Shown here in pieces: positions 34,419 to 46,165 of a stretch of DNA of 64,000 nt. Every line of letters begins with the position of its first letter. Within the stretch, counting starts at the first letter, position 1. Position numbers and translations under genes: made by a program. The notes under the pieces are model-generated. The model ran no database searches. It was not told the origin of the DNA and was given only the letters and a program-made list of their open reading frames with translations. The stretch lies in NCBI GenBank assembly GCA_002794735.1, contig NBAZ01000001.1, positions 1,116,001 through 1,180,000 on the forward strand, in the 5' to 3' direction. The stretch comes from Pyrrhoderma lamaoense. Its lineage: Eukaryota; Basidiomycota; Agaricomycetes; Hymenochaetales; Hymenochaetaceae.

Positions 34419-35858
34419 ATGAGTGACCTGCTCCATCATGTTGGCAAGAGGCTTCTGTCTGTATTTGCGCATAACGCTAGTGAGATAGACTCTGTTGGTG
34501 TTGGTTATGTTGGACTCTCAACTCATTGATCCCGTGTTCAGCTGTAAAGCAGTCGTCTAGAGACTCAAACTCAGATCGGTCGGGCGGAGCTAGCGCCAAC
34601 TCGGATAGCTACAATCTACCTCCACTACGTCGAATTGTAACGGGACATGATGCCAATGGTCAGGGAAGCGTTAAGTGGGATAATCTTATACCAGGGGAGG
34701 AGGTTAGTAAATCCATTACTTGATTTTGGGTCTAAAATCCGAGAAGATGTGAATTTGCACATGCATCAATTTTAAGAGGAGGGGGAGAGGAGGTGGCGCT
34801 TGATAGGAAAATATTACTTCTCGATTTGAAAAAAAAAATTCCTAAAACTGAAATGATATCCTATCAATCTATTCATTTCATATATCATTGTTCTCTTAAC
34901 TATCCGAAACTCTGTTAGTAGTGGATGTTAACAGATTACTGACTTAATTTCAATTTCTAATTTTACTGTTTCTCATTCAAATATTTTATTGTCAATGACG
35001 ACATCGTATTTCCCTACGCGAAGGCCGCCGGTCTAGTTGGATGTAGGGGATTGCGGTCTGGGGCGCTATGGACAACAGAGACCGTGCCGTCGAATGATAC
35101 GAACAATGAGTAAGAAGCACTGCGCTACGTGTGATAGCTTTACTGATCATGCGTTATATTTGCTTCCGTTTTGTACATGTATCCACAAATCGGAACCATA
35201 ACTTCTGCTATTATCACCCATACTTGTGGGCTGCATTTCCATACTGTATCTGTGATCAATGGTGGTTACGTTTAGTACTGATGGGGCACAGAGAACCATT
35301 AGTGGTCAGGGTTTAGTCATGCGCGGAGGAACCAACTTACGGTTCACCGACCTTGCTCCTGGAGAATCTTCTCCAATGGTAAGTTCTTTTCTCTTTTTCC
35401 ATATATCTTTACAGAAGACGAGAAGATGGAAGGATTCAGGAGCCCTCGATGGGGTTGTACTGATTTGAAAGAAGTGTTCTTCCTTTATTTTCGTTGACGG
35501 GACTAGTAATGAAGGAACTAACTCGCCTATTTTTGCGTAGCATAGAACCAGTTCAATAGATTATAATATCCTCGGTATGTTCTTTAGCCCCACACTTCTA
35601 TCAGATAGTTATTCACTTATACATTGAACTCACTGTTCCGCTTTAGTCTTTGGTAAGCTTATCCTCATCAATGATACCGGTCCCGAAACCTTGCTGTCAA
35701 ATCCAGGAGATACAGTAATTATGCGGGGCACAATGCATGCATGGAAAAACCCTGGTCCGGGGTGGGCTCGCTGGGTCAGTGTGCTTGTTGACGCCGAACC
35801 AGCAGTAGTCAACGGAGTGCAGCAGGAAGATGCTTGGATCGTACCTAGTTCTTCGTGA
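34419..35858 (+). CDS. Cupin-fold protein
   Basis: Exons 34419-34479, 34542-34702, about 35024-35109, 35276-35378, 35541-35574 and 35647-35858. The C-terminal part is a cupin barrel: LRFTDLAPGESSPMHRTSSIDYNIL, GKLILI, GDTVIMRGTMHAWKNPGPGWARWVSVLVDAEP. The His of the MHRT motif and the HAW His are the likely metal ligands. N-terminal RRIVTGHDANG and SGALWTTETVPSND are typical of small fungal cupins of unknown substrate. The start comes from a short first exon (MSDLLHHVGKRLL) joined in phase. The third exon's 5' edge is uncertain: the 34703-35023 intron is long and could hide a small exon. Confidence 0.8.
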
Positions 35859-36224
35859 ATAGACAGACCTGAACCACACATGCTTGTCTAGAATTTTGGT
35901 ACGATGATGTGTTCGAGCGGTAACACACGCTTGCTATACGATTGTGTTTTTAGAGTATTAAACGAACTTGTTACGGAAGCTTATTACGGTTTTTGGAGTA
36001 TTCCAATACATATATTTGTACGCACCCTCGTGTTGGGATACTACTTTTCTTGTTATACTACTTTTCTTTATAGCCTGATTATTTAAATTTATCCCGTGAT
36101 TCAAACGTATATTCATTCCCCTGTTCAACTAAGTGAGCACAATCCTCGATACATCTTTTCCCTGTTACTCAGGCGAGTTCGGGGTCCAAAATCATAGTCT
36201 TGCGCAATAAGTTTCAACAGATAA
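35859..36224. other. Convergent intergenic region
   Basis: About 365 bp between two 3' ends; AT-rich, nothing else seen. Confidence 0.4.
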
Positions 36225-37293
36225 TCATTGAAGATTTACGAAGAGACCACCATCTGCAAGCACAGAAGAGCCCGTAACGTATCTCGCGAGGTCACTTGCA
36301 AGAAATACAATGGGGCCAGCTATGTCTTCTGGTACTAGGAAGTTTAATAAGGTATTAGTGATGATATATATAGCTCATTTTCCAGAAAAGTTAAAGAATA
36401 TTACCCCCTAATCTGCCTAGGACTGTTCTCTTAACCATATTCTCCCGTTTCACGGGGTCGGAAAGATCTTCCTTATTAATATCTGTCTCAATAGTACCTG
36501 GAAGTACTGCATTGCACCGGATGTTGTATTTCCCAAGGGCAACAGCACAGCTTTGCATAAGCGAAAGAAGTGCTGCCTTCGTGGGGTATAGTGACTATAG
36601 TAGATAAGGTTTCATTCAAAACATAACAATCAGATATTTCAAGTACGGACCATTGGAACTCCCCTCCTACAAGCGCTGAGATAGATGAAACGCATATTAT
36701 AGCGCCCCCTTGAGGAGCTTGATTCTTCATTTGATTTGCAGCAGCTAGTAGTCAAGGTAAATACTGCACAAGTGGGACGTTACATCGATTGGGTACCTTG
36801 GACAATGTAGAATGATCCATCAAGATTAACTTGACGGGTTCTCTCCCAAGTTTCAATTGGCATCGTAAGAAATTCGGAGAATGGGCAGATGCCGGCATTG
36901 CTAACGAGAATATCTACGGTTTGAAATTAATAAGATGGAAGAGTGTCAAACGCGTGAAAAATGGGTACCTAATCTCCCAAAAGTCTTTGTAGCTTTTTCA
37001 ACGATCTGATAAACTTCAGCAGCAATCCTAAAATAGCACGAGATCGTTATCACCTTGAGAGATGTTTCTCGCAGGGCGATATCTCCTGCCACAGCAACAC
37101 TCTTACATTTTGATTGTGAACTAGTCTCGATCTCATTCTGCAAGGTGATCACTTCATCCGTAGTTATATCGTCACCATAATAGTGAAGTACGAGGCCTAC
37201 TGCGCCATGCTTTACGAATTCCAGAGCAGTTGCACGACCGATTCCTCTTGAAGCACCTGTGATGCAAGCTATTTTACCTTGAACGAGGGACAT
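36225..37293 (-). CDS. Short-chain dehydrogenase, L-rhamnose 1-dehydrogenase-like
   Basis: Six exons (37293-37054, 37005-36969, 36913-36797, 36744-36651, 36594-36405, 36334-36225) give about 262 aa. Motifs: TGASRGIG cofactor loop, LVSNAGICPF, VSSISALVGGEFQ with the catalytic Ser, HYTPTK with Tyr and Lys, LPGTIETDINKEDLSDP, and the ending LADGGLFVNLQ. This pattern closely resembles fungal NADP-dependent L-rhamnose 1-dehydrogenases, which start the oxidative rhamnose pathway; I rate substrate assignment as moderate. The first intron is only 48 nt and in frame, so it would also read through. One base is missing at 36583-36586, in the catalytic YTPTK segment; adding a C on the coding strand repairs it. 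Confidence 0.85.
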
Positions 37294-37672
37294 AGAGCTT
37301 TCGATATCGGTTTGTATGTGATCACGGGCGGTGGCCCACTTCTGTACGCATCATGATCATATTGATATAGACTTTCAGTCGATAGTACAGAAAATAGAAA
37401 AATGCTCATAATTGCAAGTGAAAAGTGGCTGATAGGGCGGTCATCGGCCCGCTGACCCCGTTACGAGGGTTTTGAAAATCACGAGCAAACATTAACCCCG
37501 CTCAAGTCCGAGTCACCTGCACATCTAGCTATGTTTCTATTCAGCCGCTGCAGTAACCAGACTCTCTGTCAACGGACCGTATTGATGATTGTTGGGGTAT
37601 AAAGCTCAGAGATATCATGATGGAAGGTCAATCCTCCAAATCAAACAATTTGCAGGCTCTGGAAACACAATT
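37294..37672. promoter_or_regulatory. Divergent promoter, SDR / KARI-like
   Basis: About 380 bp. A GC-richer block around 37434-37475 stands out from the AT-rich flanks, but I see no named box. Confidence 0.35.
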
Positions 37673-39161
37673 ATGCCTTCTGCTAAGATGTTTGTGGTTC
37701 ATCTTCTCTTTCTTGCATCTGTACTTTGTTAACGAATTGTTTAATTGCAGCTACTACGATTCAGATGCTGATCCATCAGTCTTAAATGGAAAAACTATTG
37801 TATTCCTTGGGTTAGTAATATAGCATCCGATTACGAGCCTTAACTTCTGACTCAATTTATACGAAAGCTTTGGAAACCAAGGAGCTGCACAAGCTCAAAA
37901 CCTTCGTGACTCAGGGATACCCAATGATAAAATACTGATAGCAAATAGAGATGACAGCTATGCAGAGGATGCTAAGTCGAAGAACTTCATACTTACGAAT
38001 GACTTCCCGAAGGCTGCTCAGGTCGCCGACGGTAAGTATTTTAGTAGTTCTTTCTCCATGATTTTATATCAATATTTTATAATCATCTAGTCATTTTCCT
38101 ACTCGTACCTGACCAGGTGCAGCCTCGGATCTTTAATGAACAAATTGCACCCTTTCTCAAAGCCGGTTCCACCATTGTAGTTGCATCAGGATATAATGTC
38201 TTCTACAAGTTCCTCAATATCCCGTCTAGCAGCAATGTAGTCATGGTTGCTCCCAGGTGAAACCATATGCCGGTCCTCTGTTAATTTTTAGCTGATTTTA
38301 CTCTAAGAATGATTGGATCTTCTGTCCGCTCGCTTTATGAGAAGGGGAAAGGTTTCCCATGTTTCGTCTCTGTTGAACAAGACGGAGCAGGTAAGGCTCG
38401 CGAGATTGCCCTTGCGATCTCTCGGGTCATCGGAGCTACGAGAGCTGGCGCAATCGAGAGCTCTGCCCGTGAAGAAACAGCTATGTGAGTGTCATCGTTA
38501 GCCCTGGGGTTGCTTCCTATGTCTTACACAGTTGATTCGCAATGCAAAGGGATCTCTTTGCCGAGCAAGCACTTTGGCCCAACATTATCATGCTTTTCCA
38601 GTACGCAGGCTTGTTGTTATGACTCTAAGTCTTATGAAATCGACATTGTTGTAGGCAGGCATTTAGCGTACTACAGGATGCTGGTTGCTCTGACGAAGCA
38701 CTTTGTTATGAAATGTAGGTACATAACAAGCATCCAACATGTTAAGACACTAACTTTATACAACTCTTGCCTGCTTAGGTGGATGTCAAAGGAACCCGCA
38801 GAAGTAAGTTCTACTATAAGCATATATGGGCCAACTTCATTTTTACGAGATGCCATCAGATCTTTGCCGTGCCGCCGAAGACGGTTTTATTCGACAACTC
38901 AAGCATCATTCGTCTGTTTCTCAGTTTGGACAACTTAGCGGAGCTCTTTCCCTTGATGGGTCGGCAATACGCAAGCACTTTGAGCATATCCTGAATAATC
39001 GAGTACTTAATGGTGCATTCGCGAAAGAGTTTAGTCAGATAGAAGAAGCTCTGGAGAAGGAAGGGCCGGAGAATCCATTAGAAGAATTATATAGACGATC
39101 GGAAGAAACGCCGTTAGGGCAGGCGGAGAAAAGAGTGAGAGCGAATCTGAAACTTGCATAG
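37673..39161 (+). CDS. Ketol-acid reductoisomerase-like NAD(P)-dependent protein
   Basis: Nine exons (37673-37689, 37751-37810, 37868-38031, 38091-38256, 38308-38484, 38550-38600, 38655-38714, 38779-38803, 38860-39161) give about 340 aa. The 17-nt first exon (MPSAK) is chosen because it splices in phase to IYYDSDADPSVLNGK. The Rossmann loop GFGNQGAAQAQNLRDSG and the knotted-domain segment AREETAMDLFAEQ (Asp and Glu metal ligands) match KARI. The PGH of true KARI, with its essential His, is replaced: APRMIGSSVR. No mitochondrial presequence is seen, unlike Ilv5. So it is probably not the branched-chain biosynthetic enzyme. One base is missing at 38867-38868; adding C gives AEIFARAAEDGFIRQL. 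Confidence 0.82.
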
Positions 39162-39405
39162 ACAGCGATGGACGACAGCAACTGAAGAAGTTTCTTGTAA
39201 TTGTAATTGTATTGTATATACAATTTTCAGTTCTCTATATACAAATGTGTACAGATAAAATTATCTAAAGTTGTGACAAAACTGGCAATAAGTTCACACA
39301 CATTCAATTTGAGCTAAGAAAGTATATTCCCTCTTCCGAATGACTACATCACCTACCAACAATTCACTCAACTTAAGCTGTTGAAGGTTCCAGTTTATCT
39401 CAGCT

Positions 39406-41860
39406 ATGGTTGAAAAAATGGCAGTGGACTCTAGTCCAGGACGCAAATCGTAAGTTTTCAAATCATGGTTGTACTTTCCATTGTACATGTCCCCTTGACA
39501 AGAAACAAGTCTAAGTCTTATACATCTATAATACATATTGAAACTAGATCACACTCGGTTGAAACTCATCGTACCCGTCGCTCTCATCGCTCTGGGTCGA
39601 GATCTGATGATCGTTTAATTTCCAGACGTGACCGAGACAGGGATAGGGTGGAGACAGAGACAGACGACGTAAAAGTAGGAGCTCTGGGCGCTCAGATAGA
39701 GACAGAGAGCGAGACAGAGACAGAGAGCGAGCCAGAGACAGAGAGCGAGACAGAGACAAAGAGAGAGACAGGAGAGAGCGACGTAGTAGATCCCGCGATC
39801 GCCACAGGGACCGTGAACGTCGTCGTGAAAGAGAACGAGACCGTGACGACAGGGACAAAGAGCGAAGTGGGCGCCATAGGGATAGTGATCGTGAACCTAG
39901 AGACCGGGAGCGGCCAGAACGCCGACGCCGACGGGAAGATGATGATGATGATTACAGAGCGAAGCGCATGAGAGAGGATGATGATAAACTCTTAGTTAGT
40001 TCAGTGAATGATGCATCGAAGGAGAGAGTTGAAGGCCAGGGTCGCCGACCTCGTTCGAGGGACTCCGACAGGAAGTCTGTGCGCTCGGGAGGGGGGATGA
40101 CTATAGGCCACCAGCAAGAGAGCATGACAAAGAACGCGACAAAAAACATGACAGTCATAAAGGTAGGCGTGAGTCATCTCCCCTCGAAGAAGATGGACCT
40201 GATGGCTCCCATGGTTCTCCAATGAGGTATGTTGATTAATATAATCAAATATGGTATGTAAGGCATTTTTTCTGATAATGCAACAGACGTGCATCGCCTT
40301 CTTATGATACATTCGAGGATCCTAAGGAAGAAGATTCCGAAGCTCGATCCGTCTTTGTTTCTCAGCTTGCAGCTCGAATGACGGCCAGAGACTTGGGGTA
40401 TTTCTTTGAGGACAAACTTGGAGAGAACTCTGTCATGGATTCCCGTATCGTGACTGATCGGTTATCCAGACGCTCAAAGGGGTTCGTATATTGTAAACTA
40501 GCATTCATAAAACTTGGTACTTACGATTTGCCTTCCGCAATATCTATAGCATTGCGTATGTTGAGTTTCGAACAATTGAACTTGTTGAACGTGCGATAGC
40601 TCTTACAGGGACGATCGTTATGGGATTGCCAATTATGATTCAGCACACTGAAGCGGAGCGCAACAAGACGCATGCGGGCGATGGGTCAGTTGAAATCAGC
40701 TTTGGACTTCTCTGAAAGCTAATCTTTTTTGGATTGCAGAAGTATTAATCTTCCTCCGGGTGCAAGCGGTCATGGAGCTACGTATGTTATCTTTGATGCA
40801 TCTTTGTTCAAATATTGACAACCTTTTTGAAAGTCTATACGTTGGTTCTCTTCATTTTAATCTGACAGATTCAGATATCAGACAGGTTTTCGAGCCTTTT
40901 GGAGAGCTAGATTTCGTCGATTTACACAAAGACCCTGCAACTGGTAGGAGTAAAGGTTACGCCTTTATCCAGTATGTGGTGCTTTCCTTTGTTTGAAATG
41001 GGTTTCAGTGACCGAATTCGTTTTCAGCTACAAACGCGCGGAAGATGCAAAGATGGCATTGGAACAAATGGAAGGGTTTGAACTCGCTGGCCGTACCGTG
41101 GGTCTCTTTTGACGAACTCTGGTTGCTCCCTACTGACATGTTATAACTAGTTGAGGGTTAATACTGTGCACGAAAAGGGACAGACGAGGATAATGACCCA
41201 AGATTCTCTGGATGAAACTGGCGGTTAGTGATTTTAGTATTGCCGGTCAAATCTAAACGCTGAGGTTGACTCTTTTAGGCGGTAACTTGAATGCTGCGTC
41301 TCGACAAGCACTAATGCATAAACTTGCTAGAATTGACACTCCACCTGTCGCTGAGAAATCAATGTCCGTATTTTCTGTGCTTAATCACTAGTGTATATAT
41401 AGGTCTAATTTCGCTGCTCGGTTTATCCAGTTCCCGACCTGCAATTGCGCAGGCGATGACGTCTAAATCAGTTCTACTCAGAAATATGTTCAACCCCGAA
41501 GAGTGAGTTACACATACATTCTTACGGTATTTCATTTTCTAATTATTCTTCTGCCACAGGGAATCCGATCCAGATTGGGACAAAGATCTTGCTGAGGATG
41601 TAAAGGGAGAGTGCCAGTCAAAATACGGAAACGTCCAATATATCAAAGTTGAAAAAGATTCTGAGGTATACCGCTTTTTTCTTGATGATAATAATGACTT
41701 TCTTATCTATGTTGACCGCTCACAGGGAGAAATATATGTGCAGTTCAGCAGCGTTGACGCAGCGAAGGCTGCTATTGACGGCTTAAATGGCCGTTGGTTT
41801 GGTGGTAGACAGATCAGTGCCGCCTTTATTTCCGATGCAATCATGCAGGCCCACCGGTGA
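39406..41860 (+). CDS. RBM39/Rsd1-type SR-like splicing factor
   Basis: Twelve exons (39406-39449, 39548-40226, 40287-40481, 40550-40684, 40740-40781, 40834-40971, 41028-41097, 41151-41223, 41279-41363, 41431-41502, 41560-41665, 41726-41860) give about 591 aa. An Arg-Asp/Arg-Glu/Arg-Ser domain (residues about 30-200) precedes RRM1 (SVFVSQLAARM, IAYVEF), RRM2 (LYVGSLHFNLT, GYAFIHY) and a C-terminal UHM-type RRM (VLLRNMFNPEEESDPDW, IYVQF, GRWFGGR). Family members link U2AF to early spliceosomes. Two single-base losses lie in G runs at 39646-39648 and 40091-40096; adding one G at each restores a continuous RD/RE domain and the DDYRPPAREHDKER segment. Confidence 0.9.
39650..39950 (+). repeat. Purine-rich GAGACA/GAGCGA repeats encoding the RD/RE domain
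   Basis: Imperfect hexanucleotide repeats (agagac, gagcga) across about 300 bp. They encode Arg-Asp and Arg-Glu dipeptides of the splicing factor. Confidence 0.85.
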
Positions 41861-42588
41861 TGGCTTATTTTGGTCTTTCGATGAAGCAACTCACGACGTA
41901 CAGATATCAGAATTTAACCGTTTTCTTAATAGGAAACTTAATAGGAAAAACTCAAAAAGGATTGTTCCGAAACAAAAATACTAATCTACTCGTGTCTGTG
42001 TCCTTACGTTTTTTACCAAGTGCTGTGTTCTCTTTTGTTTTTCTTTTATCATTTATCTAGTAACTGAAGGTGTTACTCAAACTGAATGGCAATATTTCAG
42101 ATTAGGTTGATTAACAGATAAAAATAGTTCATCCTCCTTCCTTCTCTGTTGTTGGGATACTGAGTATTATAGAGTTCCGAGGTATTGTCGAGTATTGATC
42201 TGTGTTTTCTCTCTAGATGCTATCCAGGCTTTTTTTGCAATAGTAACGTCGAGTCGTAGTCTCTTATGCTCAGTTTTAAATATATATGATTTCTTCACAG
42301 GTCTTAAATCTCAGGTCCTAGTGACTTTGGTGAGTGCTGTTGAAGAGAGAAGCTTGACTTACAGACAAACGTCATGTTAGGGGTGGATTGATTTTGAGTA
42401 CGGTGACGACCTTTCCAAGATTTCTTACTGTGAACAATCAACGTTTTATCATACAGGAAACTATAATTACTATATATACTATACCGAGAGGTGACAACAT
42501 TAGAAAGGATTCTTCGTAAGTATGGATCTACTAGTTGTATAGGAAATATGGATAGGGAAATATGAAGTAAATAGTGCTTTAAGGAAAC
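41861..42588. other. Convergent intergenic region
   Basis: About 730 bp between the splicing factor and thioesterase 3' ends; AT-rich. No conserved reading frame or RNA gene seen. Confidence 0.4.
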
Positions 42589-44026
42589 TCATAGTTTGTT
42601 TTTCACAGGCAGTGTAGCTCCAGATCGGATTACACCTTCTTGTGTTGTGATGGCTACCAGGGTTCCATCGTGAGTAAACATCTATATGATGAAAGGTGCT
42701 AAACGAGGTCATCTCAGTAATTATTTAATATGTACTCACCTGCCCTTGAACTAATCCTCTACCAGAACCTGTTCGGGGAGAGGTAATCTAGTTTCATTGA
42801 GTACAGGCTTTGGAATCTCATAAGCATTGACTACTTACGACATATAGAATCCATTCAGAACAGTCAAATCTGTCGCTAATATATTATATCAGTAAAAATC
42901 CCTGAATTTAGAAATTGAATTACCTGTAGTAGAACACAGAATGATCAAGCGAAGACTAGGAGCAACATGAGACATATATCTTTGTAGTTCTGGACATTGT
43001 TGCTTACAGACATGGTCAGGGTTTTTGATCTATCTGCACTAGGTTCATTAGGGCCGTTGCCCTCCCTGAACCTCTTTAGCCCCGCTGATCGCCCAGCAAC
43101 ACCGATGCTAACAAGACAAGCAAATTTTATAGCTGAGAATTTCTTGATATTCAGAACAAAACTCACAATGCAAGATCCGACATATACCCTAGTATACACT
43201 TTTGAAATGCCGGCTCGTACTTAGGAATACCTCGAGCTCGCATGTAATGCATAAACACTTGGGTACCATCCTCCTTATTATGTACGGCTTGAACCGTGCA
43301 TTCTATAGGGCTCTTGGATCTTTCCTATGTTATCCAAATTAGTGAATGTCAACTCGTGAAACAATTAGCATGTGACAGTCAAAACCAAGCATACTTGTAC
43401 ATAGCCCTCAAGAATCTCTTTCATCCTCTCACTAGTCCCTGGGGTATCCTTCCACGTCGATAAAAATCCAAGTCAATTTCGAGCTCACTAGGTTTGGGAG
43501 CATAGTGAGGCACATTCCATTGATGAAAGGGATGCTCCGGTTCGGGTCGGTGGAATGAACACATCATCATGAACACAATTTTGCCCTTTTGAGCTGCTCG
43601 AACAAAACGGGTTGAATATGACCGGCCTTCTCTTAACCTGTCGACATAATAAAGAATTGGCAAAGAATGTGATGCACCAAGAAGGAAGTAACACTGTATA
43701 GTTATAGTAAGATCCAATAACATCACACGGGTGTCATAGGTAAACCTACGTGAAGTGACTATAGTCGATGTTTCAAAGTGGATCAGAATACTTATATTAT
43801 TTCAATCAATAATTATGAGGCTTACATGTAATGAGTAAGATGGATTAACACATTTCGTGGCAGATACGACGGCCTGAGAGATAACTTGCCCGCCAAATAC
43901 ACCTCGAGAACGAACGGGGAGCCAAAGAGACTTCGACCTGAAAAGGTTCGTATCGAGTTGTTCTACTTCTAAAGACGTTGAGATGAGTTCGTGTTCTACT
44001 TGTTCTGGGACGGTCGGCTCAGACAT
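42589..44026 (-). CDS. Acyl-CoA thioesterase II (peroxisomal TesB/TES1 type)
   Basis: Eight exons (44026-43826, 43693-43395, 43324-43167, 43107-43008, 42955-42924, 42875-42839, 42787-42740, 42681-42589) give about 322 aa. Double hot-dog features: LWLPVRSRGVFGGQVISQA near the N-terminus, YYVDRLREGRSYSTRFVRA, SSLDHSVFYY and FTHDGTLVAITTQEGVIR at the end. It hydrolyses acyl-CoA to fatty acid and CoA. The C-terminus KNKL-stop fits a PTS1-like peroxisomal signal. One base is missing at 43437-43439; adding a G on the coding strand gives IPQGTSERMKEILEGYVQ. Confidence 0.92.
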
Positions 44027-44339
44027 GATAAAAAAAAATAAGACAAGAAAGATATTTGAGTTTGACTTCGGAATGGATACGTTGCTAATAGGATTCAAAA
44101 GAGATTCAAGAAAGACGACGGTGCACTTGTTCAGATGGTTTAGAGATTGACAGTTTATTTCACAGGGTCCGGTTAATTTGGATTTTGTGACACAAACCTT
44201 GAACTGAAATCAGATGCATGTGATTAGTGCATCATTATCAATGGTCAGTTACGTAATCATCGTTTCGTAGGTACATATTTTATTACACATTTGGTTCCTA
44301 AAACAGTCAATTCAAGATTATTTAATTTATTACATGCAT
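44027..44339. other. Intergenic, same-strand
   Basis: About 310 bp, no supported feature. Confidence 0.35.
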
Positions 44340-45629
44340 TTAAATCCCATTAAACGCTCGATCCAATGCTTTGGCGGCATCAGCTATAAGCTGTCTTCCG
44401 GATTGTAACACACTGTATCTGAAATCAGTAGACTCAGTCGCATCGCAGACGCCAGTACTCACCCTTTTATGAGAAGGAATCATTAAGAAACGGTGGACTT
44501 AATATTTTGACATAAATATTAGATGTTGTCAAAACTTACCATCCATTGCCATTATGGGATGGGGCATCCTTTGTAAATAACGATCTCGACTTTACGCCCC
44601 GCTTTTTTCAACTTCTCTGCATAAGCCAATCCCTCATCTCGGAGAATATCTAGCTCTGAGACACCGATCCATGCATCAGGGACTAGTCTGAATGATTCCT
44701 CAGGTGCAAATATTGGAGAATTATCCCATTTCTTCCAATCCTCCGGATTAGGTGAATAATTATTCTTGAACCATAGCATCTTTTCGGGTGTTAATGCCGG
44801 TGTATTGCGGTTTTCATACCAAGAAGCCTGTTGCTCTCCTGACGGGGAAGCTGTGTTGTCGCAGACTGGAACAACTAGAACTTGGTAGATCAGATCTACA
44901 GGCGGGCTTCTCATTGCCGCATTATGTGCAAGGATAGCGGCAAGATTTCCTCCACTAACATTTTTAGCGGTCAGTATGATTCTAATATTATGACAGTACA
45001 AGCACCTCGAAGAACCACCCACGGCTATTCTTGAGAGATCAGCCCGGAGCTCTTCCTTGTTTTTGAGAACCCAATCTAGAGATTCAATAGCATCTTCTAC
45101 TGCCGCAGGATATTTTTCTTCGGGGGCAAGTCGATAATCAACTGAGACTACGACACACTTCGCCTCTTCATTCTTGTGATTAAAACACATTGAGTCTGAA
45201 TCCTATCTATTAAAGCACCTACTTAAACACATGATCGCCGAGAAATGGTTCTCCGTATCAATGTTACCAAGTGTCCATCCTCCTAATTCATGCGGTTAGA
45301 TATGTATATCACGATTTCACGGAAAATCGCTAGGCTATCATACCGCCGTGGAAAAATATAAACACTGGCCATCCGCCTTCTGGAGCTTTCGAATGATCCT
45401 CAGGCCAAAAGACTCGTATAAGGCATTTTGAAAGTGAGTAATCCTTCATGAGTCCTACAGGTAGGGGCTTGGACGTTCCGGACACTGCTGGAGTATCACG
45501 AATGGAAGGGCTCCATGGTATTTGGTGTGGACCAAGCTTATCTGCAGAATTTGCATTATAATAGGCGATAAACTCCGGATCGAGTTTCGGAATCATCCCT
45601 GGGTGTAGAGGATTAACCACTTTAGCCAT
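44340..45629 (-). CDS. Alpha/beta hydrolase (HSL/Abhydrolase_3 esterase)
   Basis: Five exons (45629-45344, 45282-45229, 45195-45006, 44954-44540, 44418-44340) give about 341 aa. The oxyanion motif is FFHGGGW, the nucleophile elbow GGSSSGGN, the acid lies in SELDILRDEG, and the catalytic His lies in YKGCPHPIMA. Hormone-sensitive-lipase-type esterases act on short acyl esters; the substrate is unknown. One base is missing at 44561-44564, just before the catalytic His; adding one C on the coding strand restores it. The last splice is also out of phase by one, again solved by one extra G at the donor (44540). Exon 2-3 junction is provisional. Confidence 0.82.
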
Positions 45630-46165
45630 GATTTCTACAGAGGTTTGCCTAGAGTAACTGTACACTATGAAAAGTTTTTTAGATGGTATAGAGGAACAAT
45701 GTCAATCCTATGGCATCTAAGTAAGCCCCTCCTATAAAGAGTAGTAATATCTCCGTCGTCATATATTCTTGGCGACGGTCCGTCGGCCTCAATATCAATG
45801 CACCAAACTCAGCAGGCATCGCAGGAGATATAATCCGAAAACATTGAGTTTATATTCCACTACAGGCTTTTCAGCAATATTAGAGTGAATATACTAATAT
45901 CTGTTGATACCAAGATATCAGAAGCTTAAAACAACTGAGAAATATCCATGTGGGTCGTTAAGTCACCAATCCCGATGTACTGGGAGCGCATGTGGATGTG
46001 ACCAAAAGCGCCGCTCCGGATTCGCTATCGTCCCGGACCTCGTATTGAAGATCGACAGAAGAGATATCTGATATGCATACACGATCAGTTATTCGAGTCA
46101 CACTAGACGGATTTCCTAAGTAGGGGCATCGTTAAAGTAGTTCTATCTCGTTATTAACTGTAGAC
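45630..46165. promoter_or_regulatory. Divergent intergenic region, hydrolase / D-serine dehydratase
   Basis: About 535 bp, AT-rich with a GC-rich island near 46005-46045. No named motif or gene seen. Confidence 0.35.

Noticed and set aside
37617..37823. Alternative earlier start (37617) for the KARI-like gene
   Set aside because: That frame does not splice in phase to the Rossmann exon without an odd donor; ATG 37673 with a 17-nt exon does.
39544..39858. Ser/Leu/Arg repeat protein on the minus strand
   Set aside because: Antisense of the Arg-Asp/Arg-Glu domain of the splicing factor.
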